Shown piece by piece: positions 1-13,600 of a DNA stretch of 64,000 nucleotides. The stretch covers positions 4,048,270 through 4,112,269 of the forward strand of contig NC_018390.1 of the NCBI RefSeq assembly GCF_000208865.1, read 5' to 3'. Position numbers and translations under genes: made by a program. Under the pieces are notes generated by a model. It searched no databases and had not been told where the DNA came from. It was given only the letters and a program-made list of their open reading frames with translations. The number at the start of each line of letters is the position of its first letter. Position 1 is the first letter of the stretch. The stretch is from Neospora caninum Liverpool (lineage: Eukaryota > Apicomplexa > Conoidasida > Eucoccidiorida > Sarcocystidae).

Positions 1-279
1 AACAAGGAACGGAGAACCTTGCCTGTTGCCCCTCGATCGCGCGGCTTCGCGTCCTGACTCCTTTCTCCCCTGCCGGGAAGCGCCCCGCGTCGTCCGGACC
101 CAGGTTGGGCTCTCTCTTGTCCTCGGCTCTCCGGTCTTTCCCGCACTTTCCGGTTCGTTGCCAGTTTCCCCTCCTGTCTGCGCAGGTGCGTGAATGTCGA
201 GCGCTCTCTCTGCATGCGACTTTTTGCAGCTACGGACAAACAACTCCAGATCGACCTTGCCTCTTAGGAAACAACCTAC

Positions 280-388
280 CGTGTCGCCGGGAACCTTTTG
301 GGGCAAGAGCGAGTTGAGCAGCTCGTTGAAGTATTGCTGAACCTCTCCCTGCGTCACGGGGACGGGCAGATTTCCGACGTAGACTTTC
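280..388 (-). CDS. U2AF large subunit-like splicing factor, single RRM exon (partial)
   Basis: A 109-base internal exon is bounded by a CAG acceptor just above 388 and a GTAGGT donor below 280. Its first base completes a codon. The remaining 36 codons read KVYVGNLPVPVTQGEVQQYF and continue through a leucine-rich helix to PGDT. YVGNLP is an RNP2 motif at the start of an RRM, and the T-x-x-E-x-x-x-x-FN pattern after it resembles RRM1 of U2AF65, which binds the polypyrimidine tract at 3' splice sites. The RRM is cut by the donor, so the RNP1 half must lie beyond base 1. Upstream exons (an RS-rich N-terminus would be expected) were not found; the 100-N gap and a long TA tract lie on that side. 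The RRM exon itself is well supported; the U2AF assignment rests on one half-RRM, so another RRM protein is possible. Confidence 0.68.
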
Positions 389-495
389 CTGCAGACGACA
401 ACAACGGGGTTTGGGGACATCCCAAGCGCTCATGCACTAGCGACACCCAACAAACCACGGGAAACTGGGAATCGCTTGCCCCCCCCCCCCCCAAA

Positions 496-595
496 NNNNN
501 NNNNNNNNNNNNNNNNNNNNNNNNNNNNNNNNNNNNNNNNNNNNNNNNNNNNNNNNNNNNNNNNNNNNNNNNNNNNNNNNNNNNNNNNNNNNNNN
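496..595. other. Assembly gap, 100 N
   Basis: Exactly 100 N, the usual placeholder for a gap of unknown length. It follows a run of twelve C, a likely cause of the break. Confidence 0.98.
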
Positions 596-1049
596 CGGCT
601 GCGTCTGGAGTGATCGCGCGACGTGCATGCATCCCCGCAATCCCATCAAATGTCAAAATGCATGCAGACAAAGAACCTCGCGAGGCGCACGCATGCGACA
701 GCCCGGCAGCCAGGGCGCCCATACGCGGCCTTTCAAATAGGAAGTGTTTCGCAGGTGGCAGCTGCCTTTCTTTTTGTAGAGGAAAAACGAACACTTTGAT
801 CCAAAACAAGGAGACGCCCACGGGTAGCCTCCGAGGTTTTGGCCGGGATGCTAAACCCGTTGACAAGGAAAAGGCGCTGCTTGAAAATGATTAAAAACGC
901 TCGGCTCGTCGCCAGACTTTGCGGAAACGGACGCCGACATCAGCGGCTGAGCATTTCTAAAACACATGCATCTGCCGAAACAGAGACATCTGTGTCTACC
1001 TATTCATGGATGTGCCCACATAGTACCATTCCATATAAACAAGTAAGTG

Positions 1050-1504
<455 letters not shown>

Positions 1505-2385
1505 TCCCGTAGAGCTCGCATGATGCATGCAGTCAGGTACTCCTCAGAGCTACGCTCGCGTGCAGTTTAGTCACGCGGGCTTTTGCGTAGTACACCGCAG
1601 CACGGTTCGGCGCCTTTTATCCATACTTGTGACCTTAGAGGAACTCAGAGTGAAGTGTGTCTCGTTCAGCAACCTTTACTAGTGTCATTCTCTTGGGGAT
1701 TAAAAAGCCCGTGTAGAGTGCCTAAAAGAATTTACATACTTGCATATACATACATATCTATGTTTCAAGGGTAGAAGGGGGGGGAAACCAGGTGAGACCC
1801 AGTCTTTTGGGCGTTTTCCAAGAGCTACTGCGGACCTTAGGAGCTTCTCGCTAGTACGCACATGCATTCATACCGACGTGCATAGAGTTGCAAGTATCGC
1901 CGTGCGACAGCACTTCCAGGCGTGTCCTGTGGAGATGCATGCGTCCCTGACAAAACCGTGGCTGCCTCATCCACACTTGACAGAGTCGCTGACCGCGGCG
2001 CATGCGTGACTGAACCGGGACACCATCGAAGCCACCCCCGTGCAGTGCTTTTCTCAGTTGGAAGTCGCTCTCAGATCTCTGAGAGCCTTGCCCGGTCTCC
2101 CGTTTCTCCGTAGACGCACATCACTCGTGCGTGTCACAGTCTTCTCCCGAGACAATGTTTACGTTTGCAGAGAGCTGCTCAAGTCTCTCAACGATCAGAG
2201 TTTACTGTTCGGCAAGACGACGCTCCTCCCCGCCTGACCACCAACGTTCCGGCGGGTCTTCACAGCGCTTCCTCCGGCTCAAAACAGAGGAACTCGCCTT
2301 TTGGTTTCTCTCCTCGACCATCGCACACACATGCATATACATTTCGCATCCAAATGTACACGCATGCATGCACAGGATAAACAGC

Positions 2386-3080
2386 TTATGCATGGCCGTA
2401 TTGTTGCAGGAAGGCAACCTGGTCTTTCGGCAACGTGGTCTGAGCGAACTGCTTGGCTTCTGTCTGCATCTTGGTTCTCTCCTTCTTCTTCTGGTAGTAG
2501 GCGCTGGACCGAGTCTTTCTCTTCTCTTCCAGACGCGCCACCAGATCGCCGTGAGACCACCCAACTTGAGAGGAAAGATCACCCAGACGGCAGAAGTTAC
2601 GCTTGGGCTTCAGACGCACGATGCGCAGAGCGCTGGGGACCACCATACGCTTCTTTCTCTCAACCATCGTCGGAACGCCCTCGTACACCTACAAACAAAG
2701 ACACACGATGACACATGCATGTGGTCATCCGCACACAGGCGTCGACAGTGCAAACACACCCGCTTCTACCCACTGTACATGACTCACCCCCACGACGCCG
2801 TATTATCGATATCCACTCATATATATATATATATATATATGTGGATACAAGTACACACATGCATATATATATATATATATATATATCGTGCGCATGCGCC
2901 GCGCAGATGAGGCAGCGAAAACAGGAAAAGGAGGGCCACGTTCCGTTCGGCCAATGTTCGGAGCCTGCTCTCCCCGGGCCGCACGTGCCACTTGAGGTCC
3001 CTCGACTCTAGGCTACAGACTGGCTCCACAAACCTAACAGGAGCAAGCACGTGATTCAGTCACAGACACAAGATCAGCAA

Positions 3081-3118
<38 letters not shown>

Positions 3119-5087
3119 CATGGCTATATATTTATGTGTGTAGAGGGCATTTGCTATGCACTGTGTTAAACCGAGATGCAGATATCTGCGTCGAAGCGAA
3201 AGTGAGATCTGTCCGCTACTTCCCCTGTCCAGTCTGAGGGTTTGTTCCGTCTCTTTTAAGCGCTCTACACCCTCGAGTCTCTATCTGGTTTTTTCCTCGT
3301 GTGGAGGCGCCCTGGTCACAAAAAGGCCAGAAGGCAAGTCTTGCGCACCTGCAGTCTCGCGAGAGCCTTCTGGCCACGCTCGACTTTGTGGCGGAGCATG
3401 CCCCGGATCGTTCTCCAGAGGATCCGCGAAGGAGCGCGAAGGTGGTACGGGCCTCGTCTCGGGTTCGAGTTCATCCGCAGGCGAAGGAAACGCTGGTACT
3501 TCAGTCTGTTGCGGTGGAGAGACCCTGAGAAAGTCGCAAGCAGAGATCGAGACGAAGTCTAAAATCTAAGACTCCGACGCGCAAGGCGTGTCCAACGTTA
3601 CACAGATGCATGCATCTATAAACAAGTGACGACAAGCATGGCCAGTAATACAGCGATGTGGCAGAGTCGCGAGATATTCGGCTTAACACGAGTAGTCGTC
3701 CTGTTTGCAGAACGCAGAGCGGGTTCGGTGTAATTACGAGCTCCTGAGTATGTGGGGCATAACGGCAAGGCATAATATGAGAGGCAGTCGACAGGGCCCT
3801 TGAGTATATCCTAGGAACTAAAATGTCTCTTTTCGATTTGAGTTATATGCCCATGTGGGCACATTCGATCAGCGAATAGAACGGTAGAAAGAGGCCTTCC
3901 CGGGTCTCACCAGAGATGTTGATGTCTTCACATCTGACGCAGATGATCTGCTGGCCCTTCAGCAGTTCCTTGGCGACAACCGATGCCAAACGGCCCAACA
4001 GGTGGCCTTGGCAATCGATCACAACAACCTGCAAAGGAAAAAGAGAGTCGAGGAAGCGCGAGTGGAACAAAGCCGCGCACGAGGGAAAACCACACCGCAA
4101 AACCCGATACGGCCCACGAGCACTGTGCACCCAGCGTTGCTGGAAATCACACGAATCTCGGAGCATTCGCAACATGAAGGCACGCCAGCCACGCGATTTG
4201 CGTGCATCCGAGTCGAGAACGCAAGACGTCTTCGTCTTTCTGCCGAGAGGCCACGAACGCTCCACATCCACTGCACTTTTCCATGCATACGACGCCTACG
4301 TGAAAACCCACGTACACAGGGGTACGCCTATATGCGTGTTCGAGCAGCCTCGGTGGATAGGAGATAGGCCACTCAGGCGCGTCGAGAGAGAAAAAGAGAG
4401 AGGATCCTCGAGACGTGCGTCGCCTCGCTTCTCCTGCCTAGATGGACTGCATCACACGTATTCTTCCAGCTCGCGTGGAGAGCAGAGAACCATGACAGGA
4501 GAAAACGAGTGCATGGCAAGCTTCGCGCCCAAAAAGTATAGAAGGAAACGAAGGAGGAGGGAGAGGTTCTCTGTCCATCCTCAGGCCCTCTCAAACACAC
4601 TCTCTGTCCCAGGAATTCGCAAAAGGCATAGAGGTGTGCATGCTATCTCCGGGCGCCGTCATGCATCCGCGCCTCTGGCCGTTCGGCCTCGCGAGAACGT
4701 GCGTTTTCAACGCTCATTTAAACTTCTGAAAGGGAGATCTCTTTGGGTTTTCAGCGGCAAGCAGAAAAGGCGACGAAGCGTACAGCGAAGCAGAAATCAC
4801 GAGGCATTTGCTGGCATCGTTTGTCGCTCGTGCTCCCCACAAATCCAAACGGGGTACTTTTCTCCGGCTTCCTCTTTTTCCCCCCGTTGGAGAGAAACGC
4901 AGACAAAACCCGCGTTTCTCTCTGCAGACTTTGGCCTTCTAGGGAGTGAGCAAAAGGGGGCACTCTACGAAAACAAAAACGCGCCGCAGAATAAGGGTAT
5001 CATGGGGAAGACGGCGGGGGAAATCGCAACGCGCAGAGAGGGGCGCAGTTCGCGTTTGGCGTGTTTCCGTACCTTCTTGAACGTCAT
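2386..5087 (-). CDS. RPL13A: 60S ribosomal protein uL13 (L13a)
   Basis: Four exons: 5073-5087, 3911-4028, 3349-3524 and 2386-2688, all with GT-AG introns, giving 612 bases and 203 residues, the usual L13a length. Exon 1 carries only MTFKK. Exon 2 gives [20 protein letters not shown], the conserved N-terminal strand and helix. Exon 3 holds [20 protein letters not shown] and the [15 protein letters not shown] stretch. Exon 4 holds [16 protein letters not shown], then a basic C-terminal helix ending in QYGHA. Phases join without adjustment. The product is a cytosolic large-subunit protein. The first intron is unusually long (about 1.04 kb) for so short a first exon, which places the start codon far from the body of the gene. 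A candidate ribosomal-protein promoter motif lies about 165-180 bases upstream of the ATG. Confidence 0.97.
2819..3118. repeat. TA/GTATA microsatellites 3' side of L13a intron 3
   Basis: Three short AT-dinucleotide runs (about 2819-2840, 2863-2886 and 3082-3116) lie inside the last intron of the L13a gene. Confidence 0.85.
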
Positions 5088-5250
5088 CTTGGAAAATCTC
5101 CGGGTAAACAAGTCCTTTGATAACTGAACTCTCTTTTCTGAGCTGCGACGTTCCAAGCAGCAGAAAAAGAGGAGACACAAGAATGACGAGATTTCCTCAG
5201 TCCGACGAAAAGATCCAACGCAGGCACGCCGTGGTCGCCCTCTCGTGGCA

Positions 5251-5265
5251 CAGAATATAAGACGA
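5251..5265 (-). promoter_or_regulatory. TRP-1-like ribosomal-protein promoter motif
   Basis: On the minus strand this reads TCGTCTTATATTCTG. From memory, the TRP-1 motif described for Toxoplasma ribosomal-protein promoters is TCGGCTTATATTCGG; 13 of 15 positions agree. It lies about 165-180 bases upstream of the L13a ATG in the same orientation, where a promoter element is expected. The match is direct; its activity is inference. Confidence 0.6.
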
Positions 5266-5384
5266 TACATGCGCAGGGCCCACATGTGGTTTATTGTTGC
5301 TCATATGAGGGATGTTCCAGAAAACGTCAGACATCGTGCTGCGCAAAAATGATGCCGACCAGAGCCAACGGCCGCCCTTTTTCT

Positions 5385-5391
5385 TGCATGC
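5385..5391. promoter_or_regulatory. TGCATGC motif upstream of L13a
   Basis: A TGCATGC core (TRP-2/GCATGC type, a sequence bound by several apicomplexan AP2 factors) lies about 300 bases upstream of the L13a ATG, beyond the TRP-1-like element. The core is short and common in this window, so its significance comes only from pairing with the neighbouring motif. Confidence 0.45.
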
Positions 5392-5792
5392 AGCCGCCCA
5401 ACACGCGTTAAGCTTCGCCGGACTCGTGTCACCAATGCAGGTGAAACCTGGCGCAGAAAACAGTTCTGCGCAAGTGTATTGGAAGCAGATCGTATGGTTT
5501 TTGGCATACAGATATGCACGTCACAGCGTGAGTTTGCGAGTAGATTTGAAGGCCGATTTCATCGTTAACACATCCGTTCACAAGTGTAGGTACAGTGAGG
5601 AATCGAGGATTGGAAGCCGTAGAACGGCGGTCCGAGGCTTCGGGATATCGTGGGACAGCGACGATCGCCCGTCGAAAACAGGCTGGTCGCGGCAAAGGTC
5701 GAGCCTGCAGTGTAGAGGGAAAGAGCGTGATTTCGCCATTCTTGCGAACCTGCGGCCTGGCAGATTTCTCCGCTGGGGCTTGAACGTCCACC

Positions 5793-5834
5793 GGCGAAGC
5801 AGACTCGGCGAAGCAGACTCGGCGAAGCAGACTC
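5793..5834. repeat. 14-base tandem repeat, 3 copies
   Basis: GGCGAAGCAGACTC is repeated three times exactly, head to tail, in the L13a upstream region. Confidence 0.95.
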
Positions 5835-7618
5835 GTGTCGATAGAAAGCTGCAGTGTGCGGCCGTCCAGTGTAGTGACGTTATCGTGGATATTAATTTCC
5901 AGAGAACAGTGTGTCGGGGACTTTTTGACCAGCCCGAGGCGCACGACACCGTATGCGTGTCACTGAACGACACTCTCTCTTCGCGGCTCCAACGAACTGG
6001 GCCGGAAACGGGATGTGCAGGTAGAGGGCGGGGAGTCCATGGAGCGGTCTTATCGAGCTGCTGGTTTCGAGTCTAAATGCGAGAAGAAAGGCTAGATGGA
6101 AAGCGCTAACAGACAAGCGCCAATCTGGAAACCTAGACACAATGCCCCAGCCGGAACTAACAACTGGAAGACGGTACATATGTAGGAAGAAAGCAGAGGC
6201 GTGGTGTTTCATCAATGCACTGAGTAGTCTCTGTTGAAAATGAAACGGAACTACCATTCCACTGTCTCCGAGTGTAGGAACCGGAATGAACGCGCCTAGG
6301 AGGCATGCCTTCAACACTGGCCACGAGAATGGGAATCTTCATGATGGGACTTTGAACAAATAGCACGTGAAACGCGTTGTGCTTCCCAGTTTACATTTCC
6401 TCTTCCAAAGTGGGGGCTTCAGACTGGATTCCGTGTGCCTTATCGTTTTTTCGATTTTCCACAGTCTCATCGTTACAGATTTCTCGCTGGGTTTTCTGTG
6501 CAAAAATCCAGAACATCCGTGGAGGCACTTCTCGTTGCTCCACTGTGTAAGCATTTCAACATCCGTTGTTCTGTGACTAACGCGCACCTAATCGTCAAGC
6601 TAAGAACGAGGCACCTGTGCGCTGACATCGCCAGAGTGTCAGTTCACGAAATGCCGACTCCTGTACGCGGGCTGGCTGCCCATATTTTCGGAGAGAAAAG
6701 TTCACTTTTCTTGAAAACCTACAAGGGAAAGTCCAGAAGGTCCCCCGCAAAGGCAGAACCTTTCTGCAAACTGCCCGTTCCACATCATACGCGCCCAGAT
6801 CGCCAGCGCAGGTTACCTCTCCTTCGGTCCCCGAGAGTGTCTTGAACGCCCAAGAAATCGAGAAAAAAACAACCCAGGTGAGGCTCACTCAAAATCCTAA
6901 AAAAATCGTGTTGTTTTGGTGCGAGAGGAGGTACCGACACCTGCCTCCGACAGAGGCTCCGCGTCCTGTCCGAGCTGTACATACACCGTCACAAATCCGA
7001 GACGTACACGGGTCGTCTCCCGAAGGCTCTGCCGAGAACCGACATTTGAACTGTTCGACACGCCCCAAAACAACCTGCTGGGCCAGAAAACTCGTCGGGA
7101 GTTTTGTGTACGGCCGATACCAACAGAATAAAAGGTCATGTGTACATGCAGTGTTCGGAGTAGCACAGACGCCTCGCCGTGCTCCCGAAACAGGACCGCA
7201 GTTTTCGCCGCGGTCGAGGTCACCTTGAAACTGAGGTCCGCACTCCGGCTGAACCCTTCGCGCACATCAGCCGCGAAACAGTTCTACCGGCTGAAAGCCT
7301 GGAGACGAGAGCTAGCCCGCTGCTTCGGTTTTGCGTTTGCGTGGCAAGGGGCAAAACTACCAAGCCAGGAGGGCGAAAAAAATTGGGGAGGAAAGCGAGC
7401 GGAAAGCACGATCTACTAACCCACCGGAGGGTCTTTTCGGACTCGCCTGCCTCCCGCTCTTCGTGCTGAACCCAAACCGCCTTCTCGCGAGGCCCCGCGC
7501 ACACGAGCCTCGGCCTTGCGTGGCGTCTGCGAGACAGAAGCTGAAGGCAGCGAGGCCGGGGCGAAGGGGGACAGTGGGACTCTTCTGCGCGGGCCTGTCT
7601 CCTCGGAGTCTCTCCCCT

Positions 7619-10600
7619 TCAGCCCCTTTTTTCGAGAGATGACGGAAAGTCGGGCGACCTAAGACTTCTCTCGTGGCCCACCAGCCTTTCTCTCTCGCCG
7701 CCCAAGCAGGAAGACCGCGACGCCATCTTCTGACCCTCAGCGAAACCAGTCAAAAGGGACGACGGATACGGAGCGACGGAAGCGGGGGAGTGGAAGTTTT
7801 CGGGTGCGAGTTTCTGCCCGGTCCACGCGTCCTTCTCGAACACGCAGTCCTCTCCGAACGCGTGTTTGCTCGCAGGCACGCCACACACGGGCACGTGTCC
7901 GTTCGCTTTGGGGACGATGTTCTCCCGGTCCTCGCCGTCTCTTCGCAGAGAGTCCGACGGCTCTTCGAACGGGGAGCACCCCGGCTCACTTTCCGAATGC
8001 CCTACTCGCGGAGAGTACAGCGGAAAGGCCGTGTCGCGGCCTCCGAGCGGCGCCGGCAGGCCTCTTCTCTCGGTTCCTCGCGGGGACGGGAACCCCGCTC
8101 GGGTCTGTCGCATCGGGTCGCCCAAGTCGAACCCTGCGCCCTCGGGCGCAGGGTGGGAGAAATCCTTTCCGAATGAATAAGCCGTCTGCGCCTTTTCGCC
8201 TTTCCGCGTCAAGTCAGCGGGCCTCGTCCCGGCTGGATGCTGGAAGCGACTTCCCTCCGATTGGCCTCGAGGAAACGGAGCGTCGGTTCTTTGCAAAGAG
8301 AACGACCGCGGAGACACCGCGCCCTGCGCGTCCACGCGCGAGGCGTCCCCGTCCTGTCGCCTTCCGAAGCCTCCCCCCGCAGTTCCCTCTGGCTCTCCCA
8401 CGTGGTGTGTTTGCGGGAACGGCCCCGCCGAGAGGCCTCCCAAAGAAGACGCGCCGTACCGGGAACGACCCGCAGGCGCCTCCACAGAGCCTCCCCCGAC
8501 CGGAGCACTCACCCGCCGGGACATCGAGGCCCGCGGAAGAGACACGGTGGGGTGAAACGCCCCAGTGTCCCCGGACATACCCGCGGTCGCCGGGGGTCTT
8601 CGGAGGCCAGCGTTCGCAGAGAACGCGCACGAGTTAAAGGAGGGATTTCTGCCAAAAGTGTGTTCATGGACTGGCGGGGCCGACGCCTGTGGCCGCGGCT
8701 GAGAGCCAAACGTGGGAGAGAAAAACGCACCTCCTGGCCCAGCCTGCTGCTTGTCTTCGTAGCGCTCGGCTGGAAGGCCTGAGAAGGGACACCCCTGAGA
8801 AAGACCCGGGCGAAAATGGGCACCATACGGGTTCCTCGGCGCACGCGCCCCGTCCCGAGCGAGATCACTGCGTGGCGAGCGAGGTGAGTAGAAGACAGTG
8901 GCCGTCGGGTTGTTCCACTCCGATTCGGCGTCTTTCTTCTCCGAAGGCGCATGCGTCTGAAGACACGAAACACACACTACACACAGCGGGAGGGGCTTCC
9001 ACGTCATTTCTTGCCCAGACCCCGCGGAACGCTCTGTGCAGTCAGGCGGGGCGTGTCAAGGGAGTCCGAGTTTCTCTCGGATGCCAGCGCTGCCAAGGTG
9101 CATTTTCCCCTGAGTTCTTGCGAGACAAGCGACCTTTCAAAGCTTCTTTCTTCTATCAGCGTTGCTCCGGGAAAGCGCCCCGTGCCCCGTAAAAGATCTC
9201 ACGAAGGTATCGGTCTCTTTTTTGGCAGGAACAGCGGGCACCGTGTAAACGTGAGGGGTTTAGCGACACAAAGCCACACCCAAGACGAAAAAGACTCGAG
9301 CGGGGGGCCGCCGCAGCCCCACAGAGTCCAGAAAGCCTCCCGCGAAAGACCCGTCACGTGTCCCACGGCTTCTTTTGGCTCTCTTTGGCCCCGCAGGTTT
9401 CGGCACACGCGTGGTGTGAAAAGGAGAGTGCGAGAAATGGTAGCGAAAGCGACACGAGAGGAAACAGAGAAGAAATCTGCGTGGATTTACAGTCGAGAAA
9501 CCCGTGAAGCGGCGCTATCTCGAAACGAGCCACGGTTCTTTCAGGTGGCCCTGGCCCCTTCAGCGAGGGGCGGCGCAAGGAAGGTCCTTACAGGGGGGGT
9601 GAAGCCGAACGCCTGTCCCTCAGGAGCCCCGGAGCCCAACTGCCCGTGGTCGAAAGGCCCGCTGGCCCTCGCTCCGGGTTCGGAGACACCTGCAATGTCC
9701 CCTCGAGGCGCGGTGTGGAAAGCCCCGAAAGGAGGCCCTTGGCCGTCTGTACGAAAGGCGTGAGAGAAACGAGTCTCCGCCCGTTCAGTGTCACCCCCGA
9801 GAGCGTGGTGGTCCCCACTCCAGCGCGTTTCTCTCTCTTGTGGAAGGGAAAACGGACCAGAAGAAAGCGGCTCGGCGCCAGGTATTCTTCGGTCGAAGTT
9901 CGAACCCTCTCGGCCTCTCTCGTGAGGGCTGGAGCCCGCCGCAGCAGCCGCAAGAGGCGGGACCAGAGCCTGTGTCTGCGCACTGCGAGGAGACACCCCG
10001 CCCGCGGGCCGTGAATCTGTGGGGTGGGGAAACCGCGGAGACAGGAGAGTGGGGAGGCCAGAGCTCGATGCATGTTCTTCTTCGTACTCTAGACGCTTCA
10101 CACTCGGGAAGGCTGACTGGCGACGCCGAGGACACTGGCCGCCAGGGGGCCCAGCCTCGGGGTAGGGCGCCTGGAGAGAAGGGTACGCGGGGGAGGCATA
10201 GACAGTCGGGGCGGAAGAGGGGAAGGATTTCTCGTGACTCTGCCACGACCTAGGCGACGGCAGGTAATCGCGTGCGCCGGCAGGCGAGGCGGAACCCGAG
10301 GTGGACCCAAGGTCTGCGCGTCTCCATTCAGCAGGTGCGCGCGCCGAGAAAGACACGGAGGCGTTCGGAGAGGCGAAAGACGGCAGTCCCGCGACTGCGG
10401 AACTCCGCCGAGTGAGAGACTTGGCAGAAGAAAACGGAGACACCGGAGTGTCGGCGCCCACACGGTCCCGCTGCTCGTCCGACCCGCCGTTGGCCCAGAA
10501 GCCGAAACCGTTCGTGTCGCCTCCGTCCGTGCGTCCGTCTCGCCTGCCTCCCCTCTCAAACGCACTGTCCCTGGCGGTCCCTGCACTCGGGGCACCCGCG

Positions 10601-13600
10601 GGATTGTGCTCACCCGCCGCCGAGCACCCCCCGCGCCCCTGGAGCAGATGGGGCTCCGAATCCCGGCCCTCGTCCTGGCGAGTCGCCCGCGCACTGCCCT
10701 CGGAGAAGAACGAACTCGCGGACTGCGCCACAGCGTGACGCGCATGCGTTTGCACGGCCCGCGTCTCCTCGCTGGCAGTCCAGGCCGCGCCGCCCGCGCC
10801 GCCCGCGCGCGCGTCGGCGTCAGGGCCTCTCTCTGCCCGAATGTTGGCGGCTCCACTGGGAGATGGAGCGGAAGTCCGGTCTTCGGTGCCAGAGTGTTTT
10901 CTTTCGCGCGAAGAGAGACGCAGGAGAGACGAAGAAGACGGAGAAACAGAGCGAGACGACGAAGAGGACGGCGCGGCCGAGGACGGCCGCTGAAGGGCGG
11001 CGTCCCAGGGCGAGGTGGCCGCGTGGAACGCAGCCGGAGGTTCGCTGCAGCGCCGCGAGAGGCCTGCAGGGAAAGGCGCCGGCGGAAGAGAAGTGTCCGA
11101 AGAGAACTGACTCCGGTCCTCAGTTTGAGGGGCGCCAGTTCTCTTTGCCGGCCCGCCGACGGAAAACCGTCTGTTGTCGCTCTTAGCTTGAGAGAGCGCG
11201 CCGTGGTCCCGCGAAAAGTCTGACTCCGGCCTTGCACAGAGCTCTACTGTTCGCCTGGCCCCAGTCCAGACGCCAGAGTCTCGGTCGTCTTTCCTCTGGG
11301 AGTCGGCCGGCCGGCTCCTGTCTTGCGATCGTCCCGCGACGCCGTCGGCCTGTGCACCCAGCAGAGCTCCCCTCCGGTCTTCTCCGCCGAGCGGAGCCGC
11401 TTGAATCCGCCGCGTCGTTCCAGTCCCACTCCCGACGCTGCAGACGCCGTCGTCGCCCTCGCCTTCTTCTTCCTCCTCAATCGACGCGAGGGGTGCCGAA
11501 GGGTCCGGACTCAGCGAGCGGCCGTCGCGCTGGCGCTCGAAGGCGGCGACTGTCGCGGCGGGTGCAACGGCGGCTCTTCGCGTCCGGTCTCGAGACTTCT
11601 CTCGCTCTTCGTTTTTCGCTCCCGCACTCGACGGAGGCAAGTAGGCGGACTGCGAAGCCGGCGGCGCCTCGCCGAACGCGTGGGGAGGAGGCGCCTCGGC
11701 GAAGAATCCAGGACGCGCGCACGGGTCAAATCCCTCCCTCGGAAGTTCCGCCTGTCTCGCACGCCCTGGGGCCTGCTGCGGAGACGGAGACGCGCAAGTC
11801 GAGGAAGACCGGTACGGATAGCGGGACGTGGAGGACACACTCGTTGGCGTGCATCCTGGAGAGTCGCGGCGGGAGGAAGGAGCGCAGAGAGAGGACGAGA
11901 TCTTGGACGTCATCGAGCCGGGAGCGGCCGAAAGGCCCGACGGAGACCCGCGCGCCGGCGAGGTGTCCCTCGGAGTCCGCGACGCCGAGGACGAAGGGCG
12001 ATACAGCGGAGGAGGAGTGTACGAACACCCGCGGAAAAGGGTGTAGCCAAGACACTGGAGCGCCGACGGGCGGTTGTTCGGGTTCGGCTGCAGCAGAGAA
12101 GCCATAAGGGCGTTGAGGGAATCGGAGAACCTGCGATTGGAAAGGACACACGGGAAATCGGGCACGCACGGACATCCGAGCGGGACACTTCAGAGACACG
12201 CAAAAACAGAGAGTAGGCTCTCCTCCTCACACAAGCGTGCGCTGCGGCCTCGACGCCGAGGGCCTGTCTCCCACCCGTCTTTGCGGAAATCTTCGTGTAC
12301 AGCATATACAGGCAGTCGCCACGGAGCGGCATGAGAGAAACCTCGAGGTGTGCTCCCCCTGGCGACTCTGTCGGTCGAAAGGCTAAACCTTTCGGCGCGC
12401 CGCAAGGACAACACGACTCTCGCTCTCTGGCCGGTTTCGCGTATGGGCTGAAAGGCCCGTTTTTCCTAGACTGCAGTAGCAAAGCGTTCCTTTTTCGAAT
12501 TCCTTTTCCTTCCTCTTAACGCGACGCGGCCTACCCAGGGATCGGCAGAACAGGACCGCACCGCACTCTTTCTTTGAGCTGGGGCATCGTTTGTGCCTGA
12601 GCGAAGGGCGTCTTGCCGGTGCACATTTCGTAGATGACACATCCGAGTGCCCACATGTCACTCTTCACGTTGTAGGTCTTCTGGCCGTCTTCGAGAAGTT
12701 CTGGCGACCAGTAGTACGGCGTCCCCACGCAGGAGTGGGCCATCGAGTGCATGTTCAGGTGTCTAGACAGACCGAAGTCCCCGAGCTTCGCAATGCACCG
12801 AGATGGGTCGTCCGGGTACTCTGGATGCGACGCCAGAAAAATGTTGCAGGGCTTCAGATCCCGATGCAGTACACGACGTCTCTCTTGGCCTGCAAAAACA
12901 TGACGCCGGCAGACACCGCCGTCTGTCGACCTTCCCTGCCGCCTCCAGTTGTGCGGCCAGCAACTGACGTCTTTGGAATCCAGAGGAAGCAGTCAAGACC
13001 TCTGTGGAGACACGGTGGTAGCCGCGCGCGCTGTGTCTCGCGGCGCACAAACCTGGGCCTTTTGGGCTGCCGTGAAATTCCCGATCCCCCTGCAACTCAC
13101 AACCTGTGTCCTGTCTCCACCCCTGCACTCCAGTTTCGCGACCGCATCTCCCAGCGACAGCGCGCTTACCGACACCCTCGTGACAGTAGGCGAGGGCATG
13201 GATCAGTTGAACCACAACCAGAACGATGCGGTCTTGGTCGATGCCGCCGTGATGCTTGTGAGCGGCCTCGATCTGCTTGGCGAGATCTCCAGCGTCGCAG
13301 TACTCCATGACGATGTACAGACACTGCCTCGATCGGCAGACAATGCGATCGTGGTACCGTACGATGTTTGCATGGCGGAGCTCTCGCATGACGTTGACTT
13401 CCGACACGAGTTGCTTCTTCTCTTTCTCTCTCAGTCCTTTGTAGAAAACCAGTTTCCAGCAGAGGAGAGCCTTTGTGGCCTGAACAGCACGCAGAGCACG
13501 GGAAGCGCCTTCGAAAAAGGGACCGCGGCGACAGAAGCGAAGAAGTCTCCAGACAAACGCTTCTCTCAGGCGAGTTGCTCGGGGCACACACAGAGCGGCC

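Larger units (their letters stand above)
5088..7618. other. Intergenic region between L13a and NEK kinase
   Basis: Apart from the promoter motifs and a small tandem repeat I see no supported exon. It should hold the L13a promoter (right of 5087) and the 3' UTR of the kinase gene (left of 7619). The open frames present have no recognisable domains. Confidence 0.55.

Noticed and set aside
10234..11223. Long plus-strand Arg-rich frames opposite the NEK tail
   Set aside because: Antisense shadows of a GC-rich low-complexity exon; no conserved motif, and the minus frame joins the kinase domain in phase.
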